From an uncultured Selenomonas sp. (GTDB lineage: Bacteria > Bacillota > Negativicutes > Selenomonadales > Selenomonadaceae): DNA of 64,000 bases. The notes below the pieces were generated by a model. That model worked only from the letters and a program-made list of their open reading frames with translations. It was not told the DNA's origin and made no database searches. Within the stretch, counting starts at the first letter, position 1. Each line of letters starts with the position of its first letter. This document shows positions 7,715 to 15,642 of the stretch, in pieces. The position numbers and the translations under genes were made by a program. Where the stretch lies: NCBI GenBank assembly GCA_905372355.1, contig CAJPOT010000001.1:1-64000 (forward strand). The letters are read 5' to 3'.

Positions 7715-7743
7715 ATTATAGATTTTTTGTACGTTGCTGTCAA
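7715..7743 (-). promoter_or_regulatory. Consensus sigma-A promoter of the antisense RNA
   Basis: On the minus strand, TTGACA (7743-7738), a 17-base spacer and TATAAT (7720-7715) form a perfect housekeeping promoter. It lies downstream of the convergent-side gene ending at 7769 and points towards the toxin, so no ordinary gene is served by it. Confidence 0.75.
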
Positions 7744-7768
7744 TCTTTTAGGCTATGATTGCAAGCAG

Positions 7769-8965
7769 CTATTCGAGATATTCGATCTTTGCCTTGACGA
7801 TGCGCCGGACGGAAGCGTCGAGGCGGTCTTTGGAGATCTCGCCGCTCTTCACGGCTTTCAGGAGGCCGTTGTAGACGGCGGTTTCGTGCGCGTAGTCGTG
7901 GCAGACGAGCACGAGGTCTGCTCCCGCCAGGATCGCTTCGACGCCCGCGCGGTCGAAGCCATAGTGGCGGGAGATTGCGCCCATTTCAAGGTCGTCGGTC
8001 ACGATGACGCCGTCGTAGGAGAGTTCTTCTCGGAGAAGGCTCTGAAGGATGGTGGGCGAAAGGCTGGCAGGATTCTTGGCATCGAGCGCCGGGTACATCG
8101 TGTGCGTTGCCATGACGAACCAACCGCTAGCGCCTTTCGCATTCTTTGCAGCGTTCCTCCTGGCAATCATCTCGCGAAACGGCACGAGGTCACTCGCTTC
8201 GAGCGTGGCGCGGTCAGCGTGTACGGTGACCGTGTCCTCATGCGTGTCGCTCTCGCCGCGTCCGAGACCGGGGAAGTGTTTGATCGTCGCGAGAAGCCCG
8301 GCGTCGGAGTGACCTTCGAGGGCGGCGGCGACAAACTTTGTCGCGGTGGCGGCATCGTCGGCATAGGAGCGCCCATAGGTCGCACCGAGGTCGGCAACGG
8401 GCGCGAAGTTCAGGTTGAAGCCCATCGCCTTGAGTCCGTGCGCCGTGTCGGCAGCATAGCGGTATGCTGCTTGGGGGTCGCCCGTGCGGCCGATTTCTGC
8501 GGCGGCGGGCGGCGGCGGGAATGCCTCCTTCATGCGAGCGACGGCGCCGCCTTCCTCGTCAATGGCGAGAAAAAGCGGCAGGCCTGCATCCGAGGCATTT
8601 TTCTGCAGGGAATCGTTCAGTGCGCGCACCTGCTCCTGGCTCTTCATATTGCGGTCGAAGAGGATGATGCCGCCGATATGGTACTCCGAAAGCATGAAGC
8701 GGCTGTCCGCATCGAGCTCCGTTCCCTGTATGCCGATCATGAGAAGCTGCCCGACTTTCTCGGCGTCGCTCATCTTCTGTACAATGGCGGCCGCTTTTTC
8801 ATCGGGCGAGAGGCTTTTTTGCGTATGGCTCGCAGCGGAATCTTTCGAGGCGGCATCGTCAGAGCGCGCAAGGCAGCCCGCGAGGAGCAGGCTGGTGCAG
8901 AAGATGGTCAGACAGAGGAGCAGAGGAACGAGGGAGGTTTTGCGGTTCGCGCGATTTTTCGTCAT
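7769..8965 (-). CDS. nagZ: Beta-N-acetylhexosaminidase, glycoside hydrolase family 3 lipoprotein
   Basis: A 398-residue GH3 (NagZ-like) hydrolase. The lipoprotein signal ends in the lipobox LLAGC (about residues 28-32). The barrel motifs PLFLAIDEEGGAVARM, IKHFPGLGRGESDTHEDTV (acid/base loop with His and Asp) and the nucleophile region GVIVTDDLEMGAI are intact. It should cleave N-acetylglucosamine from muropeptides outside the cytoplasm, in contrast to the cytosolic NagZ of enterobacteria. ATG 8965 is chosen for its AAGGA site; an upstream in-frame ATG at 8995 lacks one. It follows the Rpn-type gene on the same strand by 26 bases. Confidence 0.88.
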   Translation of the reverse strand: MTKNRANRKTSLVPLLLCLTIFCTSLLLAGCLARSDDAASKDSAASHTQKSLSPDEKAAAIVQKMSDAEKVGQLLMIGIQGTELDADSRFMLSEYHIGGIILFDRNMKSQEQVRALNDSLQKNASDAGLPLFLAIDEEGGAVARMKEAFPPPPAAAEIGRTGDPQAAYRYAADTAHGLKAMGFNLNFAPVADLGATYGRSYADDAATATKFVAAALEGHSDAGLLATIKHFPGLGRGESDTHEDTVTVHADRATLEASDLVPFREMIARRNAAKNAKGASGWFVMATHTMYPALDAKNPASLSPTILQSLLREELSYDGVIVTDDLEMGAISRHYGFDRAGVEAILAGADLVLVCHDYAHETAVYNGLLKAVKSGEISKDRLDASVRRIVKAKIEYLE

Positions 8966-8991
8966 GGATGATTCCTTGCTGGGAGTGTGTT

Positions 8992-9903
8992 TCATAGCAA
9001 CGACATATACTTGCTGCGAGCCATGGCGTCAATGCCGAGCAGATCCATGGCTTTCTCTGCCGAGACGCCCGCATTCTTCATCAGATTGCGGATGCTGCTG
9101 AGAAAGGCGCGTTCTTCGCCATGTGCTTTGCCGCGAGCTTCGCCGCGGGCTTCACCGCGAGCTTCACCGCGAGCTTCACCGCGGGCCTCACCGCGAACCT
9201 CGGCTTCGGCTACTTCGGCTTTGAGAATGTGTTCCAAGTCACTTTTGACGAGGTCTTCAATTAATTTGCACATGGTGGAGGCTCCCCTTTCGTTTTCTTT
9301 GAAAAATCTCGCTCGATTTGCTAAGACGCTGTAATGCATGTCGTTGGGGTTTTCACAGAAGAAATCATGCATCAGGCGACCGAGCGGCGTGTCGTCTTGA
9401 TATGCGGCATTGACGTAGATAATATGTGCGCCGTCGTCGAAGGCGACTCCTGTTTCAGCGAAGGACTTCTGTACATGATATAGTGGTCGATTGCCTTTCC
9501 ATACATCGTGTTCCGTAATGAAGATGACATAGGTTTCGGGCAGTTCCCTGAAGTCTTTCCCCTTGTCGAGCTCGCGTGCGTCCATCATGCAGCTGTTGTA
9601 GCGCGCTCGCATGGGATCGGCGCCCTCGTCATCGCGCTGGACTTCGACATCGAAGATGCGCTCACCGTCAGTGGCAATTGCATCGAAACGCACACCGCGT
9701 CCGAAGAGGTTTGGGACAGATCTTTGCGTCAATACTTCTTTGACGCGCAATTGCGGATTGCCAAAGATGATTTGCAGCAAAAGTTCCATACAGGCGATGT
9801 CGCCGTCAAAACAGCTGTTGAAAAAAGCGTCGTCAATCAAACGCAGTTTCTTGATGATGTCACGATAGATTTTTTGTCGCTCCGGCGTGTTGAAAATCGT
9901 CAT
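8992..9903 (-). CDS. Rpn-family PD-(D/E)XK nuclease (recombination-promoting, transposase-like)
   Basis: A 303-residue Rpn/PD-(D/E)XK protein. The N-terminal half shows the nuclease pattern: FDAIATDGERIFDVEVQRDD (conserved D and E-V-Q), then RARYNSCMMDARELDKGKDF and ETYVIFITEHDVWKGNRPLYHVQ. In this family the domain cuts DNA and is tied to horizontal transfer and recombination. Residues about 235-260 are a run of tandem GEAR units encoded by 12-bp DNA repeats, followed by a small helical C-terminus. AAAGGAG precedes the ATG. Such genes are often multicopy and variable between strains. Confidence 0.82.
   Translation of the reverse strand: MTIFNTPERQKIYRDIIKKLRLIDDAFFNSCFDGDIACMELLLQIIFGNPQLRVKEVLTQRSVPNLFGRGVRFDAIATDGERIFDVEVQRDDEGADPMRARYNSCMMDARELDKGKDFRELPETYVIFITEHDVWKGNRPLYHVQKSFAETGVAFDDGAHIIYVNAAYQDDTPLGRLMHDFFCENPNDMHYSVLANRARFFKENERGASTMCKLIEDLVKSDLEHILKAEVAEAEVRGEARGEARGEARGEARGEARGKAHGEERAFLSSIRNLMKNAGVSAEKAMDLLGIDAMARSKYMSLL
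9126..9197 (-). repeat. 12-bp tandem repeat array encoding GEAR units
   Basis: Six imperfect copies of a 12-bp unit (plus strand about GCTTCACCGCGA) lie inside the Rpn-family gene. The length is a multiple of 3, so copy-number change would alter the protein linker without a frameshift. The variation between copies is mostly silent. Confidence 0.75.
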
Positions 9904-9993
9904 GTGCCGCTCCTTTGCAACGAGGCTTCGCTTACCTCATATTTTATAAAAAATCCGTCCCATTGGCAAGCATTCGCGCTTCTCGATGCAGGA

Positions 9994-10026
9994 AAAGCCG
10001 GGTGCAGCTTTTTCTGCATCCGGCTT
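9994..10026 (-). terminator. Terminator hairpin of the minus-strand gene at 10051
   Basis: AAAGCCGGGTGCAG (about 9994-10007) pairs with CTGCATCCGGCTTT (about 10014-10026) around an AT-rich loop. It begins about 25 bases beyond the stop codon at 10051. Confidence 0.72.
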
Positions 10027-10050
10027 TGGCAGTCTGTTTGATTCCGCGTC

Positions 10051-10401
10051 TTACTTGAGCAGCACGCTCGCGTTTTCGAGCACGGTTTCGCCTGCCTGGC
10101 ACGCGGGGCAGAAGCAGATCTTGTTGCCGGCAGCTTTGAACTCTTCGGCCTTCTTTGCGAGGTTTGCAGCTTCTTCGGCACCGAAGATGCTTTTCGCTTC
10201 GTCGGACTGGAAGAAGGCGAGTGAGGCGTCGATGCTGGAGACATCTTCCTTGAGAGCGGCGATGAGCTTTTCGGAGAGCTTCTTTTCCGCGTCCGTGCCG
10301 ATGGCGGCGAGCCAGTCTTCGCCGAGTTTTCGGAGCCCTTCGTAGCAGCTCGGGGCGCTGACGATCTCTTTGACCTTTTCAATGAGGGTTTGCTTGTCCA
10401 T
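10051..10401 (-). CDS. Conserved small CxxC protein of unknown function
   Basis: A 116-residue acidic, helical protein beginning MDKQTLIEKVKEIVSAPSCY. It ends with a CFCPACQAGE motif that could bind zinc or iron, followed by VLENASVLLK. Similar short proteins occur in Clostridia and Negativicutes, sometimes labelled as Hsp90-related; I see no Hsp90 ATPase motif. ATG 10401 is preceded by AAAGGATG at suitable spacing; an upstream in-frame start at 10470 has no such site. Single-gene unit with its own terminator. Confidence 0.7.
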   Translation of the reverse strand: MDKQTLIEKVKEIVSAPSCYEGLRKLGEDWLAAIGTDAEKKLSEKLIAALKEDVSSIDASLAFFQSDEAKSIFGAEEAANLAKKAEEFKAAGNKICFCPACQAGETVLENASVLLK

Positions 10402-10477
10402 GAACAACATCCTTTCTCTTTCGTTGATATTGCCTATTACGACTATAGAAGAAATGGGGCAGAATTGCAAGCGGTTA

Positions 10478-10507
10478 TTGACAAAGCGCGGAAAATTTAC
10501 GTAGTAT
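10478..10507 (+). promoter_or_regulatory. Sigma-A promoter for the thioredoxin-reductase-like gene
   Basis: TTGACA (10478-10483), an 18-base spacer and TAGTAT (10502-10507). The transcript would have a leader of roughly 100 bases that contains the recurring TTATTCGTGCTTCC element just before the ribosome site. Confidence 0.5.
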
Positions 10508-10616
10508 AGTAATGGAAGAATGGTGGAAGCGCGGCTGAGATGGAGTCGTCCGGATATGCGAAGATGGGCGCTTGAGCTTATTCGTGCTTCCTTTGGGACG
10601 GAAAGGAGATTCAGGC

Positions 10617-11489
10617 ATGAAGCATCTTCTTGTTATCGGACAGGGGCCTGCGGGCGTTTCGGCGGCTGTTTACGCGAAGCGCGGCGGGGCGGCGGTCACG
10701 GTCGTTGCGAATGGCATCGGTGCGCTCGAAAAGGCGGAAAGGATTGAAAACTACTATGGCTTCGGCGAACCGCTGACGGGCAGGGAATTGGCCGCACAGG
10801 GCATCGAGGGCGCGAAGCGTCTCGGCGTGGATTTCGTCGATGGGGAGCTTGTCGGCCTGCGCTTCAAGGACACGATGGACGGCTTCGTCGCTGAGCTCGT
10901 GCATCGGACGCTCGAAGCGGATGCTGTCGTTCTTGCCATGGGCGCTTCGCGCCTCGCGCCGCCGCTCTCAGGACTCAAGGAGTTGGAAGGGCACGGCGTG
11001 AGCTACTGCGCGATCTGCGACGCCTTCTTCTATCGCGGCAAGGAGGCCGCTGTCCTCGGCGCGGGTGATTATGCGCTTGCAGAAGCTGCGGCACTCCTGA
11101 CGCACGCGGCGAAGGTGCATCTTTTGACGAATGGCGAGGCGGCGCCCGCGCATGTGCCGGCAGGGCTTCTCGTGCATACGGAACGGCTCGCCGCGGTCGA
11201 GGGCGAGGGCAGGGTCGAGCGCGTCGTCTTCGCGGGCGGCGCGACGCTTCCCGTCAGCGGCATATTCGTCGCCTTCGGCACGGCGGGCAGCACGGCGATT
11301 GCCAAGAAACTCGGAATTCTTCTCGACGGTGTATATCTGAAAGTGAATGAGAAGATGGAGACAAACGTGCCCGGCGTCTTTGCCGCGGGCGATGCGACGG
11401 GCGGGCTCCTGCAGGTGGCGAAGGCCGTGCACGAGGGCGCGGTCGCGGGGCTTTCGGCGCTGAAGTTTTTGCGCGGCAAAAAGGCTTGA
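10617..11489 (+). CDS. Thioredoxin reductase-like FAD/NAD(P)-binding oxidoreductase
   Basis: A 290-residue TrxB-type flavoprotein. The N-terminal FAD Rossmann motif is seen in LVIGQGPAGVSAAVYAKRGG. The redox-active disulfide is in GVSYCAICDAFFY (near residue 130), followed by the NADPH-binding GAGDYALAEAAALL and a second FAD motif NVPGVFAAGDATGG near the C-terminus. It probably transfers electrons from NAD(P)H to a thioredoxin-like partner; trxA lies 2.5 kb downstream. At 290 residues it is slightly short for TrxB. ATG 10617 is preceded by AAAGGAG. Confidence 0.85.
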   Translation: MKHLLVIGQGPAGVSAAVYAKRGGAAVTVVANGIGALEKAERIENYYGFGEPLTGRELAAQGIEGAKRLGVDFVDGELVGLRFKDTMDGFVAELVHRTLEADAVVLAMGASRLAPPLSGLKELEGHGVSYCAICDAFFYRGKEAAVLGAGDYALAEAAALLTHAAKVHLLTNGEAAPAHVPAGLLVHTERLAAVEGEGRVERVVFAGGATLPVSGIFVAFGTAGSTAIAKKLGILLDGVYLKVNEKMETNVPGVFAAGDATGGLLQVAKAVHEGAVAGLSALKFLRGKKA

Positions 11490-11530
11490 ATGGAAGACGT
11501 GCGGCTGAAGGAAAGTTTTCTTTGAAAAAA

Positions 11531-11561
11531 TTGGGAAGAGACGCCCCTTCCATGCTATAAT
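11531..11561 (+). promoter_or_regulatory. Promoter candidate for the FIST chemoreceptor gene
   Basis: TATAAT at 11556-11561 has an extended -10 (TGC). TTGGGA at 11531-11536 is 19 bases upstream. A leader of about 135 bases follows before the GTG start. It does not resemble the sigma-28 promoters found in the flagellar region. Confidence 0.45.
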
Positions 11562-11702
11562 GATGGTCAAGGTATGTACGGCAGCTGGGCGCGGGCGTGT
11601 CCGGTTGGTTTCTTTGGGAAATGATGATAAGTTGAGGCCGCATAGAAGTGTAAGGATAGGCGGCCGAATTTATCCGTGCTTCTTTTGTCAGGAGGTTCGA
11701 AG

Positions 11703-13805
11703 GTGTTTGATTTTTTGAAGAGCAGAAAAGATGAGGAAGGGAAATCTTCTCTGCGCGACCGCGTGGATGCGAAGCCCTTGCCGCAGGTTCAAAAGGCGGC
11801 CGCGCAGAACGGAGCGCCGGCAGGCAGAGACTTGCAGGGCGCTGATGTCGCCGTCTGCTACCTGCATCGAAGCGAGATCGCGCGGGAAAACCTCGCGCCC
11901 ATCGCCTCTCTGCCCGATGGCGTGGCGCTCGTCCTCGGCTTTGTCTCGCCCGATCTCGACTTGACGGACGTCGGCAGAGCCGTGCAGCAGGCGCTCGGCA
12001 AGGAGGTGCGCATCGTGCTCATGACGGACGCGGGCGAGCTTTGTCGTCCGCAGGGCAGTGCGACGCTCTACCAGGAAGCCGGCGAAGGACGCGCACGCGT
12101 GCTTCTGCAGGGATATTCGCGCCGCATGATCGAGGGCGTCTTCACGATGAGCGTTCCGCTTCACTCGCAGGACTTGAAGGCGGATCGCATCGACATGAGC
12201 CTTGAGGCGCGTCTCCAGGCGATCAAGGGCGAGCTTGAGCGGCATACGCCGCCGTTTCGCATCAGTCTCTACCACACGCTTGCGCTCGTCTACATCGATG
12301 GACTTTCGCGCTCGGAGACGTTCCTCATGCAGGCGCTCTACGAGTCGCGCAAGTTCCCGTGCCCCTATATCGGCGGCTCGTCTGCCCCCGATGCGCACGG
12401 GCGCGCCTGCGTCTACGACGGCGAAGCGAGCCTTGAAGATCATGCCGTCATCACACTCGTGCGTCTCAGGCGCGGCTACCGCTACGGCATCTTCAAGACG
12501 CAGGCGGTCGAAAAGACGGATACGTCCTTCATCATCGACAAGGCCTCGACGGCGCTTCGCTCCGTCGAGACGCTGCAGCTTTCGTCGGGCGAGACATTGC
12601 CGGCGTTGGAGGCTTTGAAACGCACGCTTGGCGTGCATTCTGCCGCCGATCTTGATGCGGCAATGCAGAAGTACACGTTCGCTTCCGATATCAACGAAGA
12701 CTTCTTCATCCGCTCGGTCAGTGCGCTCGACCATGCACGAGGCCGCCTGAATCTCTACTGCGACATCGTGACGGGCGAGCGGCTTCATCTGATGAAGCGC
12801 GGCTCTCTTGCCGACACGCTCGCCAAGGGTCTCGCTGATTTCCAGCGCGGCAAGCCTGCACCGCTCGGCGGTATTCTGAACGACTGCATCCTGCGCCGCC
12901 TCTGCTATGCGTCGGAGACGGGGCACATTGACGAGTTCCGCGATGTGCCTGTCGCAGGCTTTTCGAGCTTCGGCGAAATCGCGGGCCTGCATGTCAACGA
13001 GACGCTGACGGCGCTCTTCTTCTATCATGTGCCTTCGGGCGTGAGTTTCCGCGATGACTACATTGATAACTTCGCGAGCATCTACGCCGACTGCGACGCC
13101 TTCTTCTTCCGCCGCATGATCGATCGGCAGGCGCATGTGGGGGCGCTCAAGGATGACCTTGTCGCCATGTTCCGCGACTATCAGCAGAAGATTCCTGCGA
13201 TCATCGCCTCCATCACGCGCATTTCCGATGAGGTGCATGCGATTCAGGCGGCTCTCAAGAACCTTTCGGACGGCTCGGCCGAGCAGAAACAGCTCTTCGC
13301 TCAGATCGTGCACCAAGGCGAGGAGATCGGACCGACGCTCGAAAAGCTGGCGCAGGACACGAAGCGCATCGACGAGGTCATCCGCCTGATTGCAGGCATC
13401 GCTTCGCAGATCAACTTGCTCGCCTTGAATGCGACCATAGAGGCGGCGCGTGCGGGCGAGGCGGGACGCGGCTTCGCCGTCGTCGCGCAGGAGGTCAGCA
13501 AGCTCTCGGGCACGACGCAGGAAAACCTCACGGCATCCGACGAGGCGGTGCGAAAGCTGCTGAACGAAGTGCACAAGATTGACGCCATCATGGAGGCAAA
13601 CGAGGAAATGGAGAAGAAGATTCGTGCTTTCGACGCGCAGTTCAACGAGCAGATGACTGTGCTGCAGAAGACGCTTGAAGGAAGCCTCGTGCACATCGCC
13701 GAGTCGGCGCGCTCAGTCAGCGAGCTGGAAAAGGTCAGCGAGTCGGCGAATATGCGCATGGAGGCGATCAACCTCCTGATCCGAAACATCGAGCGCGGCG
13801 CGTAG
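11703..13805 (+). CDS. Soluble methyl-accepting chemotaxis protein with FIST sensor domains
   Basis: A 700-residue chemoreceptor with no membrane span. Residues about 45-240 match a FIST N domain and about 250-400 a FIST C domain (small-ligand sensor). The C-terminal third is an MCP signalling domain whose tip region reads [20 protein letters not shown] and then [20 protein letters not shown] (near 575-605). It should sense an intracellular ligand and act through CheA/CheW on the flagella encoded nearby. GTG 11703 is preceded by AGGAGG at 7 bases; the upstream ATG 11676 has no such site. Probably monocistronic. Confidence 0.87.
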   Translation: MFDFLKSRKDEEGKSSLRDRVDAKPLPQVQKAAAQNGAPAGRDLQGADVAVCYLHRSEIARENLAPIASLPDGVALVLGFVSPDLDLTDVGRAVQQALGKEVRIVLMTDAGELCRPQGSATLYQEAGEGRARVLLQGYSRRMIEGVFTMSVPLHSQDLKADRIDMSLEARLQAIKGELERHTPPFRISLYHTLALVYIDGLSRSETFLMQALYESRKFPCPYIGGSSAPDAHGRACVYDGEASLEDHAVITLVRLRRGYRYGIFKTQAVEKTDTSFIIDKASTALRSVETLQLSSGETLPALEALKRTLGVHSAADLDAAMQKYTFASDINEDFFIRSVSALDHARGRLNLYCDIVTGERLHLMKRGSLADTLAKGLADFQRGKPAPLGGILNDCILRRLCYASETGHIDEFRDVPVAGFSSFGEIAGLHVNETLTALFFYHVPSGVSFRDDYIDNFASIYADCDAFFFRRMIDRQAHVGALKDDLVAMFRDYQQKIPAIIASITRISDEVHAIQAALKNLSDGSAEQKQLFAQIVHQGEEIGPTLEKLAQDTKRIDEVIRLIAGIASQINLLALNATIEAARAGEAGRGFAVVAQEVSKLSGTTQENLTASDEAVRKLLNEVHKIDAIMEANEEMEKKIRAFDAQFNEQMTVLQKTLEGSLVHIAESARSVSELEKVSESANMRMEAINLLIRNIERGA

Positions 13806-13885
13806 GTGGGCGGTACAGTCTGCTATATGCTGCTCATACAGTTCGTATTCATCTGAAGAAGCACGGATGGATGCAGCGCCTATCA

Positions 13886-13927
13886 AAAAAAGAGCCGCCA
13901 CGGCTGCAAAACCATGGTGGCTCTTTC
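13886..13927 (-). terminator. Strong terminator of trxA (possibly bidirectional)
   Basis: Complementary arms AAAGAGCCGCCACGG and CCATGGTGGCTCTTT flank a short loop. Read on the minus strand, a run of seven T follows the stem, giving a classic intrinsic terminator about 40 bases after the trxA stop. It could also stop rightward transcription from the chemoreceptor gene. Confidence 0.85.
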
Positions 13928-13968
13928 TCGTACGTCTTGAGGAAGTGCGGAATTTATCCGCGGTCCCT

Positions 13969-14277
13969 TCAGTCGAGCAGGCTCTCGACCATCTCGCGCG
14001 GCACGAAGCCGACGGATTCTTTCGTCTTCTTTCCGTCCTTGAAGACGATGAGCGTCGGAATCGACTGCACGCCGAACCGGACGGCGAGATCGGGCTGCTC
14101 GTCGATGTTGACCTTGCCGACCTTGAGGTCGGGATGCGCTGCAGCCACCTCGTCGATGACGGGCGTGAGCATGCGGCACGGGCCGCACCACGGCGCCCAG
14201 AAGTCGAGCAGCACCGTGCCCTTGGCGGCCGTGACCTCGCTCTCGAAGTTTTCCTTTGTAATCTCTATTGCATTCAT
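13969..14277 (-). CDS. trxA: Thioredoxin
   Basis: A 102-residue thioredoxin with the active site FWAPWCGPCRML (W-C-G-P-C near residues 28-32), the cis-proline motif VQSIPTLIVFKDG and the usual fold length. It reduces disulfides in cytoplasmic proteins. ATG 14277 is preceded by GAGGG at suitable distance; another in-frame ATG lies 5 codons upstream. It stands alone with a strong terminator. Its electron donor may be the TrxB-like protein at 10.6 kb. Confidence 0.93.
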   Translation of the reverse strand: MNAIEITKENFESEVTAAKGTVLLDFWAPWCGPCRMLTPVIDEVAAAHPDLKVGKVNIDEQPDLAVRFGVQSIPTLIVFKDGKKTKESVGFVPREMVESLLD

Positions 14278-14388
14278 GTTTATCCCTCGCAATCTTTTTT
14301 GATGGAACTCTTTCGCTATTATATCACATCCTTTTCCTCGGGAAAAGCGGGAAGGCGTGCGATTTCTTCCGTCTTGCCGTCAAATCTC

Positions 14389-14417
14389 TTGCAATATCGC
14401 GCTTTTTCCACTACAAT
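14389..14417 (+). promoter_or_regulatory. Sigma-A promoter of the carbonic anhydrase gene
   Basis: TTGCAA (14389-14394), exactly 17 bases, then TACAAT (14412-14417). The leader of about 60 bases contains the TTTATCCGTGCTTCC element directly upstream of the ribosome site. Confidence 0.7.
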
Positions 14418-14450
14418 GATGAACGAAAAATAATGATGGGGGAATCGCTG

Positions 14451-14470
14451 AATTTATCCGTGCTTCCCTG
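14451..14470 (+). repeat. Recurring leader element TTATCCGTGCTTCY (one of several copies)
   Basis: The core TTATYCGYGCTTCY occurs on the plus strand at about 10578, 11669, 14453 and 18647, each time between genes. The first three copies lie within about 20 bases upstream of a ribosome site (TrxB-like, FIST chemoreceptor, carbonic anhydrase). Related minus-strand copies, read as ATCCGTGCTTCTT and CCCCGTGCTTCTT, occur near 13858-13868 and 28371-28384, just after gene ends. Function unknown. Confidence 0.5.
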
Positions 14471-14484
14471 GAAAGGTGGATTCC

Positions 14485-15048
14485 ATGACACGATTGGAAG
14501 AGATGCTGCAGGCGAATGAGGCGTACTGCAAGAACCCGCCCGTCGACTACACGGGAGAAGATGTGCACGAGAGCAAGCTGCCGAAGAAGAAAATTGCCGT
14601 GTTCACCTGCATGGACACGCGCCTTGTAGAGCTTTTGGAGCCTGCCTTGGGGCTAAAGCGCGGCGACGCGAAATTCGTCAAGACCGTCGGCAACACGCTC
14701 GTCGGCCCCTTCGACGGCGTCGTGCGAAGCCTCATGGTTGCGACATACGAGCTCGGCATTGAGGAGATCTTCGTCGTCGGACACGACGAATGCGGCATGG
14801 CGAAGACGACGGCGAAGAGCCTCATCGAGGCCATGCACGCGCGCGGCGTTGACGATGCGGCGATCACGCCCCTGCGCGAGGAGCTTGTGCATTGGGCGGA
14901 CAGCTTCAGCCATCCGGCGGAAAATGTCAAGGAAGTCGTCCAAAAACTGCGCGAGAATCCGCTGCTGCCGAAGGATCTTAAGATTCACGGACTGATGCTG
15001 CACCCGAGGACGGGCAAGGTCGACCTGATTGAGAGCGGCGATGCGTGA
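14485..15048 (+). CDS. Beta-class carbonic anhydrase
   Basis: A 187-residue beta-carbonic anhydrase. The zinc and catalytic motifs are clear: C-x-D-x-R in VFTCMDTRLVELL (near 36-40) and H-x-x-C in VVGHDECGMAKTT (near 95-98). It interconverts CO2 and bicarbonate in the cytoplasm. ATG 14485 is 8 bases from GAAAGG; a GTG at 14476 overlaps that site and is unlikely. It has a good promoter and stands before an ECF transporter gene with a 57-base gap. Confidence 0.9.
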   Translation: MTRLEEMLQANEAYCKNPPVDYTGEDVHESKLPKKKIAVFTCMDTRLVELLEPALGLKRGDAKFVKTVGNTLVGPFDGVVRSLMVATYELGIEEIFVVGHDECGMAKTTAKSLIEAMHARGVDDAAITPLREELVHWADSFSHPAENVKEVVQKLRENPLLPKDLKIHGLMLHPRTGKVDLIESGDA

Positions 15049-15105
15049 GGGCGGCATCGGATATGAGGAGAAGTTTTTTGCTGCAGGTATGCCGAAGGAG
15101 AAGTC

Positions 15106-15621
15106 ATGATGGCCGCTCAAAGAAAGAACCGTGAGTTTGCCGCGAAGGATCTTGTCTTGACGGCGCTGATGACGGCGATCGTCTTTCTCGCCACCTTCGT
15201 GCCTCACATCCCGATTCCGCTCGGCTACGCGCATTTGGGCGATGCCGCAATCTTCCTCTTTGCGCTCTTGGCGCCGCGGCGCTCGGCGCTCTTTGCCGCG
15301 TGCTTCGGCTCGGCGCTTGCCGACTTCATGAGCGGCTTCGCGCTTTGGATCGTGCCGACGCTCGTCATCAAGTTCGTCATGGCGGAAATCGTCTGCCGCA
15401 TGGCACAGGAGCGAAGCGGGCTCTGGCGGATCGCGGCGGCGCTGGCTCTCGCGAGCCTTTGGATGGCGGCGGCCTACACGCTCGCAGGTGCTGTCCTTTA
15501 CGACAGCCTTGCGGCGGCGCTGGCCTCCTTCCCCGGGCTTTTCGTGGAAGGCGTCGTCAACAGCGCCTTGGCGCTCGCCGCCCTGCCGTTTTTGCGCGGG
15601 CGTTTTTTGCGCAAGGATTGA
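15106..15621 (+). CDS. ECF transporter S component (substrate-binding membrane subunit)
   Basis: A 171-residue integral membrane protein with five to six predicted spans. The N-terminal pattern FLATFVPHIPIPLGYAHLGD followed by AAIFLFALLAPRRSALFAAC is typical of ECF S components (DUF1393/PF07155 group), which capture vitamins or precursors for a shared ECF energy module. The substrate is unknown. The nearest downstream gene, mqnE, 9-21 bases away, hints at a link to menaquinone precursors or to a cofactor, but this is inference. SD AAGGAG is 6 bases before the ATG. Confidence 0.78.
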   Translation: MMAAQRKNREFAAKDLVLTALMTAIVFLATFVPHIPIPLGYAHLGDAAIFLFALLAPRRSALFAACFGSALADFMSGFALWIVPTLVIKFVMAEIVCRMAQERSGLWRIAAALALASLWMAAAYTLAGAVLYDSLAAALASFPGLFVEGVVNSALALAALPFLRGRFLRKD

Positions 15622-15642
15622 ATTTTATGGATGAGGAAAGAA

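Noticed and set aside
7727..8971. A 414-codon plus-strand frame opposite the beta-N-acetylhexosaminidase
   Set aside because: It starts inside the antisense-RNA promoter and lacks any motif; the GH3 gene on the minus strand has a lipobox and catalytic loops.
9126..9197. Short repeats considered as a CRISPR array
   Set aside because: The units are 12 bp, directly adjacent with no spacers, and lie in frame inside a protein gene.
11688..13694. A 668-codon open frame on the minus strand opposite the FIST chemoreceptor gene
   Set aside because: Its protein is Arg/His/Asp-rich with no recognisable domain, as expected from the complement of GC-rich coding DNA; the plus-strand gene has clear FIST and MCP motifs.
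13948..13970. Another copy of the TTATCCGTGCTTCY element at 13951
   Set aside because: Only TTATCCGCG matches and the following bases (GTCCC) diverge; not counted as a copy.
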